DNA of 64,000 nucleotides. Origin: Rhodococcus pseudokoreensis (lineage in GTDB: Bacteria; Actinomycetota; Actinomycetes; Mycobacteriales; Mycobacteriaceae). A program made the translations under genes and the position numbers. The notes below the pieces were generated by a model. That model had not been told where the DNA came from and ran no database searches. It saw nothing but the letters and a program-made list of their open reading frames with translations. Below, piece after piece: positions 36,149 to 47,206 of this stretch (position 1 is its first letter; each line of letters opens with the position of its first letter). The stretch covers positions 62,001 to 126,000 of the forward strand of contig NZ_CP070614.1 in NCBI RefSeq assembly GCF_017068395.1. Direction: 5' to 3'.

Positions 36149-37884
36149 GATCGGTCCTCGTTCGTGGTGGAGGTGTACTGGTGTTCGGGTAGGACGAGCT
36201 GGCGGGCGTAGGCGATGGCGCGCGGGGTGGTGTCGAAGAGGTGACGGTGGTCGCTGTCTGTGGTGGTGAACACCCCGAGGGCCTTGAGGGGGCGGAGGTG
36301 TTCGGGTTTGGCTCCGGAGATCAGGACGGTGATGTGCCGGTGCTCGAGTTTGGTGATGACGTCCTTGAGGACGATCGCGCCGGTGGCGTCGATCGCGGTG
36401 ACCCGCGACATGCGCAGGATCACCACCTTCACTTCGGAGACGTCGGCGAGCTCGAGCAGGAACCGGTGCGCGGCGGCGAAGAACAGGGGGCCGTCGATCC
36501 GGTACGCGACGATGTGCTCGCGGAGCAGGTCGTGTTCCTCGACCAGGTGGTCGTCGGTTTCGAGCGGGACCTGTTCGATGCGGGCGGATTGGGCGACCGC
36601 TCGCAGGGCGAGGATCGCGGCGAATCCGACCCCGACGGCGACCGCGGTGACCAGGTCGAAGACGACGGTGACCAGGAAGGTGGCGACCATGACGATCGTG
36701 TCGGCGCGGGTAGCTCGGGTGATGGCCAGGATCGACGCGGTTTCGACCATCCGCACCGTGGTCGCCAGCAGCACCCCGGCCAGGGCGGCGAGCGGGATGT
36801 CGGCGACGAGCCCGGCGGCCAGATACACGATCGCCGCGAGGATGAGGGCGTGGGTCAGCGCCGCGAGCCGGGTGCGGGCGCCGGAGCGCACGTTGACGGC
36901 GGTGCGGGCGATCGCGCCGGTGGCGGGCACGCCACCGAACAGGGGGGCGGCGATGTTCGCCAGCCCCTGCCCGAACAGTTCCCGGTCCGGGTTGTGGCGG
37001 GCTCCCACGGCCATCGAGTCGGCGGCGGTCGCCGACAGCAGGGACTCGAGTGCCGCCAGCGCGGCGACGGCCAGGGCGGGGGCGATCAGCGAGGTCAGCT
37101 CGCCGAGGTGCAGGAAACTCAGGGTCGGCGCGGCGAACCCGGCCGGAATGGCGCCGATCCGGGCGATGTCGAGGCGAAAGAGTTGCGCCATCAGGGTGGC
37201 GGCGGCGACCGCGATCAGGGAGAACGGGACGCGGGGGAGGTAGCGGCCGCCGACGAGGATGACCCCGGCCACCGCCAGTGCGGTCGCCGGGGTCAGCACG
37301 GAGGGGGCTTGGGCGAACCGGTGGACGGCGTCGGCGGCGCTCTGCCACACCTTCTCCCCGGCGGCGCCGGTGATGCCCAGCGCGGAGGGGACCTGTTGCA
37401 GGGCAATGACGACGGCGATCCCGGCGGTGAATCCCTCGATCACCGGGGCCGGCATGTAGCGCACGGCCCGGCCCACCCCGGCGAACGCCAGAACGACCAG
37501 CACCACCCCGGCGATCAGCCCGACCGCGAGGACCCCGGTCGGCCCGTGCTGGGCGACGATGGGCACCAGCACCACGGTCATCGCACCGGTCGGGCCCGAC
37601 ACCTGAAAGCGGGACCCGCCGAAGACGGCCGCCACCGCCCCGGCGATGACCGCCGTCGTCAGGCCCGCGGCGGCGCCGAGGCCGGAGCTGATCCCGAACC
37701 CCAACGCCAGCGGCAGCGCCACCAGCGCGACGATCAGCCCGGCCAGCAGGTCCGCGGCCGGGGCACCGGCCGCGGGTTTCCACTCACCCCAGCGCGGCAG
37801 CAGCGCGGCCACCGACCGCGCGGCCCGGACGAGGGGGCTCTCGGTCGCGTCGGCCGGGCCGGTGGGGGTGGATGGTTCGGTCAT
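36145..37884 (-). CDS. SulP-family anion transporter with STAS domain
   Basis: 579 residues from ATG 37884, with GAGGAA upstream. The first ~420 residues form the multi-helix SulP transporter core (GFGISSGLGAAAGLTTAVIAG, SRFQVSGPTGAMTVVL). The last ~120 are a STAS domain (VKVVILRMSRVTAIDATGAIVL). SulP proteins carry sulfate, bicarbonate or dicarboxylates. With carbonic anhydrase, PEPCK and a malic-like enzyme nearby, bicarbonate or a C4 acid is a reasonable guess. An ArsR-type palindrome sits about 50 bases upstream. Confidence 0.88.
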   Translation of the reverse strand: MTEPSTPTGPADATESPLVRAARSVAALLPRWGEWKPAAGAPAADLLAGLIVALVALPLALGFGISSGLGAAAGLTTAVIAGAVAAVFGGSRFQVSGPTGAMTVVLVPIVAQHGPTGVLAVGLIAGVVLVVLAFAGVGRAVRYMPAPVIEGFTAGIAVVIALQQVPSALGITGAAGEKVWQSAADAVHRFAQAPSVLTPATALAVAGVILVGGRYLPRVPFSLIAVAAATLMAQLFRLDIARIGAIPAGFAAPTLSFLHLGELTSLIAPALAVAALAALESLLSATAADSMAVGARHNPDRELFGQGLANIAAPLFGGVPATGAIARTAVNVRSGARTRLAALTHALILAAIVYLAAGLVADIPLAALAGVLLATTVRMVETASILAITRATRADTIVMVATFLVTVVFDLVTAVAVGVGFAAILALRAVAQSARIEQVPLETDDHLVEEHDLLREHIVAYRIDGPLFFAAAHRFLLELADVSEVKVVILRMSRVTAIDATGAIVLKDVITKLEHRHITVLISGAKPEHLRPLKALGVFTTTDSDHRHLFDTTPRAIAYARQLVLPEHQYTSTTNEDRS

Positions 37885-37934
37885 CGACGTTCCTCGGTAG
37901 TGGCGGTCAGCGGTCGGCGGGCCATATGCTCAAT

Positions 37935-37954
37935 AGTTGCTAATGTTAGCAAGT
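37935..37954. promoter_or_regulatory. ArsR-type operator upstream of sulP
   Basis: AGTTGCTAATGTTAGCAAGT contains the perfect inverted repeat TTGCTAA-TG-TTAGCAA. It lies 51 bases before the sulP start on the minus strand and matches the box in front of the arsR gene (47001-47020) in both halves. Confidence 0.7.
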
Positions 37955-38008
37955 AGTCATCATCGAAAGTGGAGTGATGTGGGTAACCCGCATAGTGGGC
38001 CTGCCGGT

Positions 38009-38116
38009 GGCGCGGCGGCTGGTTGTCGCCGGCACCGGTCGACGGTGTCAGCTCGTATCCGGTCCCGCGTTCGGGCCGACCCGCGGTGGCCCGAACACCG
38101 ACCGTGACGCGCTCCA
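38009..38116. repeat. Diverged copy of sequence downstream of pckG
   Basis: This stretch matches 43452-43562, the DNA just past the pckG stop, at a glance over 80% identical (shared landmarks GCGCGGCGGC, GGCCGACAC/CGGGCCGACC and CGAACACCGACCGTGACGCGCTCCA at the end). It continues, after a ~45-base insertion, into the pckG fragment. Confidence 0.7.
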
Positions 38117-38179
38117 CTCACCCGATACACACAGCAAGGAGAGAGCGCGCCAACGAGTGCAGTCGTTGCGCGGTCGTTG

Positions 38180-38375
38180 CCCGAAGCGGGGCTGCGCCCA
38201 ACGGGATTCCCCGTCCTCGGAGGCGGCGGGGGCGGGGGCGCGCCGGCGATCGGCGGTGTCCTCGATGCGCCGCAACGCCTATTCGAGGATCCGGGAGCTC
38301 GCCGAAGCCGGGCCAAAGGAATTTGTCGTCATCGCCGCGACGGAACCAGTTGACGTAGAGATCTTTGATTCGAGC
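38180..38375 (-). pseudogene. Internally deleted 3' fragment of pckG
   Basis: The minus strand encodes [20 protein letters not shown], as in the intact PEP carboxykinase at 43580-45466, then loses about 70 codons and rejoins at the C-terminal [10 protein letters not shown]. The rest of the gene is absent. With the adjoining downstream copy (38009-38116), this is a partial duplication of the pckG end. Confidence 0.75.
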
Positions 38376-38790
38376 CGACGATGGTCGCTGCCGTTTTCGA
38401 TGTTCGAGGAGTTCACCGGCCGGGGCTTCCTGCCGACCCCGCCAACCTGTCCAGGGCTGGCGGTCACTGCGGTCCACGGGCGACCTGTGAAAAGGCTGGT
38501 GTGAACGCGTTCCTCGTCGTCGAAGAGCTCGTCGGCCTGCCGATCGGGACACCGTAGGTGCCGGGGCACGAACTGGTCGCGATCACCGATAGGCGCGGCC
38601 CACGGACCGTTGGGGGGGTGACGAAGAACTTGTGTTCCGACAACAATAGGGGCGGCGGCGGTCATGGTGGTCTCCTCGAGGAAAAGTGCGGGCGGAAAGT
38701 CTGAGCTTCCTCTCATCGTCGCGGTGCACCCATCACGGGCGTAGGGAAGAAGGTTCCACCTTGGTGGGCGGGGCCGAGACCGAACCCGGT
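38376..38790 (-). other. Region between the pckG fragment and dosS
   Basis: About 415 bases without a supported gene. A minus frame starting at 38664 begins TAAAPIVVGTQ, reminiscent of a universal stress protein N-terminus, but it degrades at once. Confidence 0.3.
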
Positions 38791-40529
<1,739 letters not shown>

Positions 40530-40571
40530 TCTCCCCTGTAGTGGCATCGTTAAGTGTCGGAACTACTCTCG

Positions 40572-41219
40572 TCAGGTGCCGGACTGCTTCGACTGCATCT
40601 TCGTGGCGAGCACCGCTGCCTGAGTACTGCGCTCCACTCCCAGCCTGGTCAGCAGCCGGGACACGTAATTCTTGACGGTCTTCTCGGCGAGGAACATCCG
40701 CGCAGCGATCTGACGGTTGGTCAGTCCCTCACCGAGGAGGGCGAGCAATGTCCGCTCCTGATTGGTCAGGTGCCCGAAAATTCCCTCCTTGTCGCTGGCG
40801 TCCGCGCGAATCTTGGTGAGTAGAGCGCCGGCGGCGCGGCTGTCGAGGAGCGACTTCCCGCCGGCCACGTCGTGGACCGTCTGGGTCAGTTTCATACCTC
40901 GGATGTCCTTCACGACGTAGCCACTGGCCCCGGCGAGAATCGCGTCGAGCATGGCCTGCTCGTCGGTGAACGATGTCAGGATGAGGCAATGCAGTTCCGG
41001 CATCAGCGAGTGCAGTTCGCTGCACAGTTCGATTCCGTTGCCGTCGGGCAAGCGCACGTCGAGGACCGCGACGTCGGGTTTGAAGGCCGGGATCCGTGCC
41101 AGCGCCTGCGCATAGGAGGCAGCTTCACCGACCACCGTCAGTTCGGGATCGGAGGCCAGGAGATCCGCGATCCCGCGTCGGACGACCTCGTGGTCGTCCA
41201 CCAGAAATACCCTGATCAT
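40572..41219 (-). CDS. dosR: DosR/DevR-type NarL-family response regulator
   Basis: 215 residues from ATG 41219, GGAGG upstream. The receiver has the acidic pair DD (8-9), phospho-acceptor D54 (VLDVRLPDG) and K104 (YVVKDIRG). The C-terminal LuxR-type helix-turn-helix is [40 protein letters not shown]. The extended DosR features ([20 protein letters not shown]) identify it as the hypoxia/NO dormancy regulator. It sits directly upstream of the broken dosS. Confidence 0.9.
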   Translation of the reverse strand: MIRVFLVDDHEVVRRGIADLLASDPELTVVGEAASYAQALARIPAFKPDVAVLDVRLPDGNGIELCSELHSLMPELHCLILTSFTDEQAMLDAILAGASGYVVKDIRGMKLTQTVHDVAGGKSLLDSRAAGALLTKIRADASDKEGIFGHLTNQERTLLALLGEGLTNRQIAARMFLAEKTVKNYVSRLLTRLGVERSTQAAVLATKMQSKQSGT

Positions 41220-41318
41220 GGGGCAACCTCCGGTCTGGCTGCGTCCCCCGTCCGGAAACGCAGATTACGCGGGCGACAGGAAGTGTCCGGCGCTTCCCTG
41301 TCGACGGGCTTCCGGTGT

Positions 41319-41612
41319 TCATCGAGATGCCGGACGGTCCGGGCGCGGTCCATGCCAGCGTGACCGGTGCGGCATCAACATCGCCGCCGCCAGACCGACG
41401 GTGGCGACGAGCGTTGCGGCAGCGCCGACTCCGACGAGCGGGGTTGCGAGCCAGGCGCCGGGCAGGACGACGACGCCTGCGGCCGCTGCTCCCGACACCA
41501 CGGCAAGTGCGAACCCGGCGGGACGTAGGTACAGGAACTCCCCGGGTACGTCGTCGCGCCGGTGACGGTCGTCGCGTGGCCGCGATGCGGTGGAATGACC
41601 TTCGAACATCAT
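41319..41612 (-). CDS. Small two-helix membrane protein, likely DosR-regulon member
   Basis: 97 residues from ATG 41612, strong GGAGGGAGGA upstream. A charged N-terminus (PRDDRHRRDDVPGEFLYLRPAG) precedes two membrane helices (FALAVVSGAAAAGVVVLPGAWL and VGVGAAATLVATVGLAAAML) and a basic tail. No named family. A DosR-box-like sequence lies ~85 bases upstream. Confidence 0.65.
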   Translation of the reverse strand: MMFEGHSTASRPRDDRHRRDDVPGEFLYLRPAGFALAVVSGAAAAGVVVLPGAWLATPLVGVGAAATLVATVGLAAAMLMPHRSRWHGPRPDRPASR

Positions 41613-41695
41613 GTCCTCCCTCCTTTGCCGACGGGTGGCTCCGATCTCGTGCGTCGGCCTCTTCCCCCACGGTGCGATAGCGGCGAGCGCTTTTC

Positions 41696-41712
41696 CAGGG
41701 CCAAAGGTCACA
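41696..41712. promoter_or_regulatory. Candidate DosR box
   Basis: CAGGGCCAAAGGTCACA resembles the DosR palindrome (GGGnC-nnn-GnCCC) with one mismatch in the right half. It is ~85 bases before the minus-strand membrane gene starting at 41612. Confidence 0.35.
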
Positions 41713-41917
41713 CTTCTCGGGACCCCGCGGTACCACGGCGCGATTACTGTCATCTTCGACCACCGATCCGAGGTCTGGTGGGCCTCGGCGCTGTGGCTGC
41801 GCCGATGTTCGGGGAAGGGATCAACGGCACGGCATCCCGCCACTCCAATGCGTCGGATGTGAACGTTCCTCGTGCGTGCAGCGTCTCACAGCAACGACAA
41901 GGACTTCCCTGGTCACC

Positions 41918-41932
41918 GGTGTCAATGACCTT
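41918..41932. promoter_or_regulatory. Second candidate DosR box
   Basis: GGTGTCAATGACCTT (reverse complement AAGGTCATTGACACC) is an imperfect GGTCA-TT-GACAC palindrome ~70 bases upstream of the Rv1733c-like gene. The similarity to the DosR consensus is moderate. Confidence 0.3.
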
Positions 41933-42000
41933 GTGCCCTAGCCCGCCCGCCTCGTGTGCGGAAGACTGTGAAGCAGAACGGCGGTCCGAGGAGGAATGTG

Positions 42001-42603
42001 ATGACCACCGATCAGGTACTGCGCTGGTGGCGTCTGGCGCCCTGGAGCCGAAATCCCCTCATGCGGGCCACGGACCGCTGCGATTCCGTCGTCGCGGCCG
42101 TCCTGATCACCTTCATCCTGATGGTGGTCCCGTTCGCAGCGGCGCTCGGAACCGTGACGTACACCAGTTTGAACGAACGGTCCCACGCCGAACTCCGGAC
42201 CAGGCATGCGCAGTCAGCCGTTGTCATCGATGATCCGCGACACGTGGTGGTCGCGGACGCGCCCAGCCGTTCCCCGGAAATGCAGGGCCGTGCGACGGTT
42301 CAGTGGACTGCGCCGGACGGTGTCCTGCGCTCGACTGATGTGGAGATCAGACCCGGAACGCACCGGGGCGACACCATCACTGTGTGGGTAGACATGAACG
42401 GCAACGTTGTCGACGAGCCCAGGTCGGGAGTGGAGAACGCGGCGATCGCGGTGAGCGCGGCCCTGTTGCTCTGGACGGTGGCGGCGGTCTGCTCCCTGCT
42501 GTTGTACGTGGGGGTGCGGTGGATGAATGGACGAAGCCGGATCCGCCAGTGGGATCGCGCATGGAGGGATTTCGGCCGAACACCGGGCTGGCCGGTGAGC
42601 TGA
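42001..42603 (+). CDS. Rv1733c-like membrane protein (DosR-regulon type)
   Basis: 200 residues from ATG 42001, GAGGAGGAA upstream. Layout: N-terminal WWRLAPWSRNPLMRATDRCDS, a membrane helix (VVAAVLITFILMVVPFAAALG), an extracellular domain with VQWTAPDGVLRSTDVEI and G-T-H-x-G-D-T-I-T-V-W-V-D, then a second helix (AALLLWTVAAVCSLLLYVGV). This is the signature of the actinobacterial Rv1733c family, a known DosR target in M. tuberculosis. Confidence 0.85.
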   Translation: MTTDQVLRWWRLAPWSRNPLMRATDRCDSVVAAVLITFILMVVPFAAALGTVTYTSLNERSHAELRTRHAQSAVVIDDPRHVVVADAPSRSPEMQGRATVQWTAPDGVLRSTDVEIRPGTHRGDTITVWVDMNGNVVDEPRSGVENAAIAVSAALLLWTVAAVCSLLLYVGVRWMNGRSRIRQWDRAWRDFGRTPGWPVS

Positions 42604-42949
42604 CACACTGGTGCGCCGGTCGTGGACCGGGGCGCGGACGATACCTGGCTCAGAATGACCGTGCACCCACCGCTGCTCGACTCGGACAACGCGGTCGTGG
42701 CAGGAGATCTTCACCGCGCGTTGACTTCCGGCGCCCGTGCTGACCGAAGCGCCTCACCCGCTTATCCTCGGTCGCAGTTGGTGACCGCGATAGACGATCG
42801 GAAACCTCAAGCACGCCAGGCGGGCTGGTCCGTGCTGGACCGACAACGAGTCGATCACCACGGGTTCAAGTCCGGTGAAACCACGCTGAAGCAGGTCGAT
42901 ACTTCCGGCCATGGCTGCCCAGTGGATTCACTCGGACGTCGCCCTCCTC
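42604..42949 (+). other. Region without a supported gene
   Basis: About 345 bases. A T-loop-like GGTTCAAGTCC at ~42862 is not part of a foldable tRNA. Nothing else stands out. Confidence 0.35.
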
Positions 42950-43336
42950 GGATGTCGGTGACGTCGGCCGCGTATATCCGGTCGAAGAATTCTCCAGTCC
43001 GCAGCCACATCGCCCGCCGGCAAGTCCGGCAAAGGCAAATCCCTACCTGAACGGCGTGCTCGGCGAGGCAGCCAACGCCGCCGCCACGACCGAAGCTTTC
43101 CTCGGCGAACGCGACCGGCGCATCGTCCCGCGGCGCGGGCAAGCTCACAGCGCTCCTCGCGGTTGCCCGCTCGATCCTCGTCATCGTCTGGCACCTGCTC
43201 GCCGACGCCGGCGCCCGCTTCCGTGACCTCGGGACCGACCGCCACACCCTCCGGCTCCACACCGCACGCAATCTGCAATCGCATCGCCCAACTCGCCGCG
43301 CGTGGCTACCGCGTCACGCTAGAACCCGCTGCCTGA
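42950..43336 (+). pseudogene. C-terminal remnant of an IS110-family transposase
   Basis: Fragments in different frames read AKANPYLNGVLGEAANAAATTEAFLGER, then GKLTALLAVARSILVIVWHLLADAGARFRDLGTD, and RGYRVTLEPAA before TGA at ~43336. This is the C-terminal (IS116/IS110/IS902) half of an IS110-type transposase. The N-terminal DEDD domain is gone and several frameshifts are present. Confidence 0.65.
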
Positions 43337-43451
43337 CCCCATGCCCACCGCCACAACCGAACCCGGCTCCCCAAGCTCGGGCGGGTGCCGTCGCCTGCCC
43401 ACTCACCAGAGGCGTTTCCGGTCAGTGGCGCAGGTAACCTCGATTGCCCTG

Positions 43452-43562
43452 CGCGGCGGCCTGGTTGTGGCCGGCACCGGTCAACGGTGTCAGCGCGTTT
43501 CCGGCGGCCCCGGGTTCGGGCCGACACCCCGGTCGCGCGAACACCGACCGTGACGCGCTCCA
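43452..43562. repeat. Sequence downstream of pckG, duplicated at 38009-38116
   Basis: Second copy of the repeat described at 38009-38116; here it adjoins the intact pckG stop codon and is probably the original. Confidence 0.7.
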
Positions 43563-43579
43563 CCGTTGCGCGGTCGTTG

Positions 43580-45466
43580 TCAGAAGCGGGGCTGCGCCCA
43601 CCGGGATTCCCCGTTCTCGGAGGCGGCGGGGGCGCGCCGGGGATCGGTGGGGGCGGCGTAACCGGACGCGGCGAGGCGCTGCCGGAGGGCGGCGAGTTCC
43701 TCGCGTAGGACGTGGGGCAGTCTGTTGCCGCCGATGGTGGCGAACCACTCGTCGATCAGCCGAAGTTCGGTGACCCATTCGGTGGGGTCCACCCGCAGCG
43801 CGGCGGCGATCGTGGTGTGGTCGAACTTCAGGCCGGTCAGGTCGAGGTCGCCCGGGGTGGGCACGTGGCCGAGTGGGGTCGCCTCGGCTTCGGCGGTGCC
43901 CTCGATGCGCCGCAGCGCCCACTCGAGGATCCGGGAGTTCTCGCCGAAGCCGGGCCAGAGGAATTTGTCGTCATCGCCGCGGCGGAACCAGTTGACGTAG
44001 AAGATCTTCGGCAGCAGCTCCGGGCTGGTCTTCGCGCCGATGTCGAGCCAGTGCTGGAAGTAGTCGCCGACGTGGTAGCCGACGAACGGCAGCATCGCCA
44101 TCGGGTCGCGGCGCACCACACCGACCTTTCCAGTGGCGGCGGCGGTGGTTTCCGAGGACAGGGTGGCGGCCAGGAACACCCCGTGCCGCCAACTCAATGA
44201 TTCGGTGACCAGCGGGATGGTGGTGGCGCGGCGGCCGCCGAAGAAGATCGCCGAGATCGGCACCCCGGCCGGATCGTCCCATTCGGGGGCGACGGTCGGG
44301 CACTGGGCGATGGGGGTGCAGTACCGGGAGTTCGGGTGCGCGGCCGGCTCCCCGGAGGTCGGGGTCCAGTCCCGTCGTTTCCAGTCCGTCAGGTGGGCCG
44401 GCGGGGTGTCGGTCAGCCCTTCCCACCAGATGTCGCCGTCGTCGGTGAGGGCGACGTTGGTGAAGATTGAGTTACCCTGCTCGATGGTGGCCATGGCGTG
44501 CGGGTTGGTGTGGACGCCGGTGCCGGGGGCGACACCGAAGAACCCGGCCTCCGGGTTGACCGCATACAGTCGGCCGTCGTCACCGAACCGCAGCCAGGCG
44601 ATGTCGTCGCCGATCGTTTCGGCGGTCCATCCGTCCAGGGTGGGGTCGAGCATCGCGAGGTTGGTCTTGCCGCAGGACGAGGGGAACGCCGCGGCGACGT
44701 AGTGCACCTTCTGCTGCGGGGAGGTGAGTTTGAGGATGAGCATGTGCTCGGCGAGCCAGCCCTCGTCCTTGCCCATCTTCGACGCGATCCGCAGCGCGTA
44801 GCACTTCTTGCCGAGCAGGGCGTTGCCGCCGTAGCCGGATCCGTAACTCCAGATGGTGCGCTCTTCCGGGAAGTGGGAGATGTATTTGGTGTGGTCGCAC
44901 GGCCACGGTGTGTCGGTCTGCCCCTCGCGGAGCGGGGCGCCGACCGAGTGCAGGCATCGGACGAATTCGGTGCCCGGGGTGAGCGTGTCCCAGACCTGGG
45001 TGCCGGAGCGGGTCATGATCTGCATCGAGACCGCGACGTACTCGGAGTCGGTGATCTGGACCCCGAACTTCGGCTCGGCCGCATCGAGGGGGCCCATGCA
45101 GAACGCGATGACGTACATCGTGCGGCCGGCCATCGCGCCGCGGTAGTGCTCGGTCATCATCGTCTTCATGTCGACCGGGTCCATCCAGTTGTTCGTCGGA
45201 CCGGCGTCGGCCTGGAACTGGGAGCAGATGAACGTGCGGTCCTCGACCCGGGCCACGTCCTCGGGGTCGGAGGCGCACCAGAAGGAGTTCGGTTTGCGCT
45301 CCAGTCGCACGAAGGTGCCCTTGTCCACCAATTGTGTGGTCAGCCGGTCCCATTCGTCGGCGCTGCCGTCGCACCACACCACACGGTCGGGGGCGGTGAG
45401 GTCGGCGACGTCTTCTACCCAGGACACGACGGCGGGATGTGTGGTGGGGGCGGTGGGGGTGCTCAC
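43580..45466 (-). CDS. pckG: Phosphoenolpyruvate carboxykinase (GTP)
   Basis: 628 residues from GTG 45466 with AAGGAG eight bases upstream. The P-loop [15 protein letters not shown] (around residues 255-270), the [21 protein letters not shown] segment in two overlapping parts and the [12 protein letters not shown] motif are diagnostic of GTP-dependent PEPCK. It interconverts oxaloacetate and PEP plus CO2. Next to a malic-like enzyme, carbonic anhydrase and a SulP transporter it suggests local control of the PEP-C4 node. The last ~25 residues after GYAAPTDP vary from relatives and may be relaxed. Confidence 0.95.
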   Translation of the reverse strand: MSTPTAPTTHPAVVSWVEDVADLTAPDRVVWCDGSADEWDRLTTQLVDKGTFVRLERKPNSFWCASDPEDVARVEDRTFICSQFQADAGPTNNWMDPVDMKTMMTEHYRGAMAGRTMYVIAFCMGPLDAAEPKFGVQITDSEYVAVSMQIMTRSGTQVWDTLTPGTEFVRCLHSVGAPLREGQTDTPWPCDHTKYISHFPEERTIWSYGSGYGGNALLGKKCYALRIASKMGKDEGWLAEHMLILKLTSPQQKVHYVAAAFPSSCGKTNLAMLDPTLDGWTAETIGDDIAWLRFGDDGRLYAVNPEAGFFGVAPGTGVHTNPHAMATIEQGNSIFTNVALTDDGDIWWEGLTDTPPAHLTDWKRRDWTPTSGEPAAHPNSRYCTPIAQCPTVAPEWDDPAGVPISAIFFGGRRATTIPLVTESLSWRHGVFLAATLSSETTAAATGKVGVVRRDPMAMLPFVGYHVGDYFQHWLDIGAKTSPELLPKIFYVNWFRRGDDDKFLWPGFGENSRILEWALRRIEGTAEAEATPLGHVPTPGDLDLTGLKFDHTTIAAALRVDPTEWVTELRLIDEWFATIGGNRLPHVLREELAALRQRLAASGYAAPTDPRRAPAASENGESRWAQPRF

Positions 45467-45519
45467 GGGTGTTCTCCTTCAAAACTATTCGACACAATGT
45501 GGTGCCTGCGGCGGGTGGA

Positions 45520-46401
45520 TCAACGATGTTGATCGCGATAGGGGACGGGATGGCCGAGGGCACGGCTCACGTGGCGGGCGATGGCGGAGACCAGCAGCCG
45601 GTCATCGATGGACGGCAGCAGCTGGTCGGCGGGGGTGATCAGCGCCAGCGCCCGCACACAGGCGGCAACGGCCTCGACCGTCAAGGTCCGCACCTCGTGT
45701 CCACACAGCGCGGCGAGCAGCCCGGGCAGCACCAGCGCGCCGTAGGGGAAGCCGTCGGCGGGGACCGCCACCGTGCGCCCGGGCGCCGCACCCTCGGGGG
45801 CGCAGCCGGTGAGATCGATCAGGACGTCGTTGTGGTCCATCAACCGGCGCAGCGGGAACGCCTCGGCGTCACGCTCGTGCCAGCTGCTCAGATCCCCGAC
45901 CCCCGAGGCGATCAACACCGGTGCCAGCAGCGGCGCCCACGACGCGCCGGTGATGACGACCCGGCCCGCGCGTGGCGGGACGCCGCGGCGGCGCAGGGTG
46001 GTGATCGTCGCGGCCGCCACGGCCGCCGTCAGCACGTCCAGTTCGGTGAGGACCACGGGCCCGCCGCGTTCGGTCACCTCACGCGCCACCGCCGCGGACT
46101 CCCGGTGCCCCAACCCGACCACGAACACCGCGGACACCCCCGTCGGGAGTCCCAGGATGCGCGCGGTCAGCACGTGCGGGTCGCTCGTGGTCACCGGAAG
46201 GCTGAGCGCGCGCATCGGAGTCTGCTCCCGGATGAGGGCCGCGTAGTCCTCCATCGCGGCCCACGGGGTCCGCGTCCGCATCGTCCCCGTGCTGGGCGAG
46301 CGGGTGGCGGACATGGCGAGCACCGCGACCGCGATTCCCGTCAACGCGATCCCGGGTCCGTCGGACGGTCCGCTGGCGCGATCGTCGTGATTGTTCGTCA
46401 C
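45520..46401 (-). CDS. Malic-enzyme-like NAD(P)-binding protein
   Basis: 293 residues from GTG 46401, chosen for GGAAAGAGAAG upstream; ATG 46452 overlaps the probable -10 region. GLPTGVSAVFVVGLGHRES, VLTELDVLTAAVAAATITTLRRRG, VVITGASWAPLLAPVLIASGV and EAFPLRRLMDHNDVLIDLTG follow the NAD-binding half of malic enzymes. The N-terminal catalytic domain with its tyrosine/lysine pair is missing, so activity as a malic enzyme is doubtful. It lies directly upstream of pckG on the same strand, and an ArsR-type box overlaps its promoter. Confidence 0.6.
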   Translation of the reverse strand: MTNNHDDRASGPSDGPGIALTGIAVAVLAMSATRSPSTGTMRTRTPWAAMEDYAALIREQTPMRALSLPVTTSDPHVLTARILGLPTGVSAVFVVGLGHRESAAVAREVTERGGPVVLTELDVLTAAVAAATITTLRRRGVPPRAGRVVITGASWAPLLAPVLIASGVGDLSSWHERDAEAFPLRRLMDHNDVLIDLTGCAPEGAAPGRTVAVPADGFPYGALVLPGLLAALCGHEVRTLTVEAVAACVRALALITPADQLLPSIDDRLLVSAIARHVSRALGHPVPYRDQHR

Positions 46402-46454
46402 CGCCCACTTCTCTTTCCGGATCCGAGAGACGAATCTCCGCCGCTCATGCATCC

Positions 46455-46483
46455 AATATACGTACTTTAGAAAATTCGCAACT
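46455..46483 (-). promoter_or_regulatory. Promoter with overlapping ArsR-type box, malic-like gene
   Basis: Box: ACTTTAGAAAATTCGCAACT at 46464-46483, right half matching the other ArsR-type sites. A TATATT -10 candidate lies at 46460-46455 on the minus strand, so a bound repressor would cover the -35 region. Confidence 0.5.
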
Positions 46484-46522
46484 AATACTCAGTGGTGTGG
46501 GGTTCCGCCGTAGTGGGCCTCG

Positions 46523-46888
46523 TCAGCCCCTGGTCTCGGCCACCAAGGCAGGGGGTTCGGGAAGGTCCTCGAGCACCTCGGCCTGCCCGGCGACCACCCC
46601 CGTCAAGATCCCGCGCGCGACGCGAAGCAGCTCGGCGATGCGGGGTGAGGTCAGCGCGTAGGACACCGACAGGCCTTCCCGCCGGGCGGTGACCAGGCCT
46701 GCGCGTCGCAGGATCGACAGCTGCTGGGACAGGTTCGCCGGTTCGATGCCCACCTCGGGCAACATCTCGGAGACGGCGTGTTCGCGTTCGCTGAGCAGCT
46801 CGAGGACCCGGATGCGTGCCGGGTGCCCCAACGTTTTGAAGAAGTCCGCCTTCATTTGATACAGCGGTTGGCGCGAGTTCGCGGCCAT
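46523..46888 (-). CDS. ArsR-family winged-helix repressor
   Basis: 121 residues from ATG 46888, AGGAGG upstream. MKADFFKTLGHPARIRVLELLSE, then VSEMLPEVGIEPANLSQQLSILRRAGLVTARREGLSVSYAL is a standard ArsR fold. No cysteine is present, so it is not a thiol metal sensor of the ArsR/CadC kind. It likely represses through the palindrome ACTTGCnAAnnTTnGCAAGT found upstream of itself, sulP and the malic-like gene. The ligand is unknown. Confidence 0.85.
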   Translation of the reverse strand: MAANSRQPLYQMKADFFKTLGHPARIRVLELLSEREHAVSEMLPEVGIEPANLSQQLSILRRAGLVTARREGLSVSYALTSPRIAELLRVARGILTGVVAGQAEVLEDLPEPPALVAETRG

Positions 46889-47000
46889 GACGCCTCCTGT
46901 CGTCCGGGTCGATCCGGTGCCGGCGAGATGCGTTTGGCCTGTCGATGCGGCGCCGGGCATGCTGCCCCACCAGCAACCTACAGCTCCCGCAGGGTGTGCT

Positions 47001-47020
47001 ACTTGCGAATCTTAGCAAGT
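47001..47020. promoter_or_regulatory. ArsR-type operator, best-conserved copy, upstream of arsR
   Basis: ACTTGCGAATCTTAGCAAGT has ACTTGC paired with GCAAGT and matching AA/TT inside. It lies 113 bases upstream of the arsR start and fits autoregulation. Confidence 0.65.
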
Positions 47021-47206
47021 CGCTTGGATCTGTGTTGCAGGGCCCGTTCCGGCCAGGCATCCCGAAGCTGGTTCGCGCGAACCGCGCGTCGCGGCAGGTC
47101 CCTCGCCACCGAGGGGGAACCGGGCCCGCGCTGGTCAACGATCCCCTACGCTGTCCGATGCCGGCAACCGGTCGGTGGTGACTACTGGTGCACGGGAAGG
47201 ATTCCG

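Noticed and set aside
36241..37956. 571-residue + strand frame opposite sulP
   Set aside because: Gly/Asp/Arg-rich shadow of the SulP gene; no motif and no ribosome-binding site.
38464..38664. Minus frame beginning TAAAPIVVGTQ, like a universal stress protein
   Set aside because: Only about ten residues resemble a USP start; the rest does not follow the family.
42855..42882. tRNA T-loop-like sequence (GGTTCAAGTCC)
   Set aside because: The flanking stem pairs imperfectly and no acceptor, D- or anticodon arm could be folded upstream.
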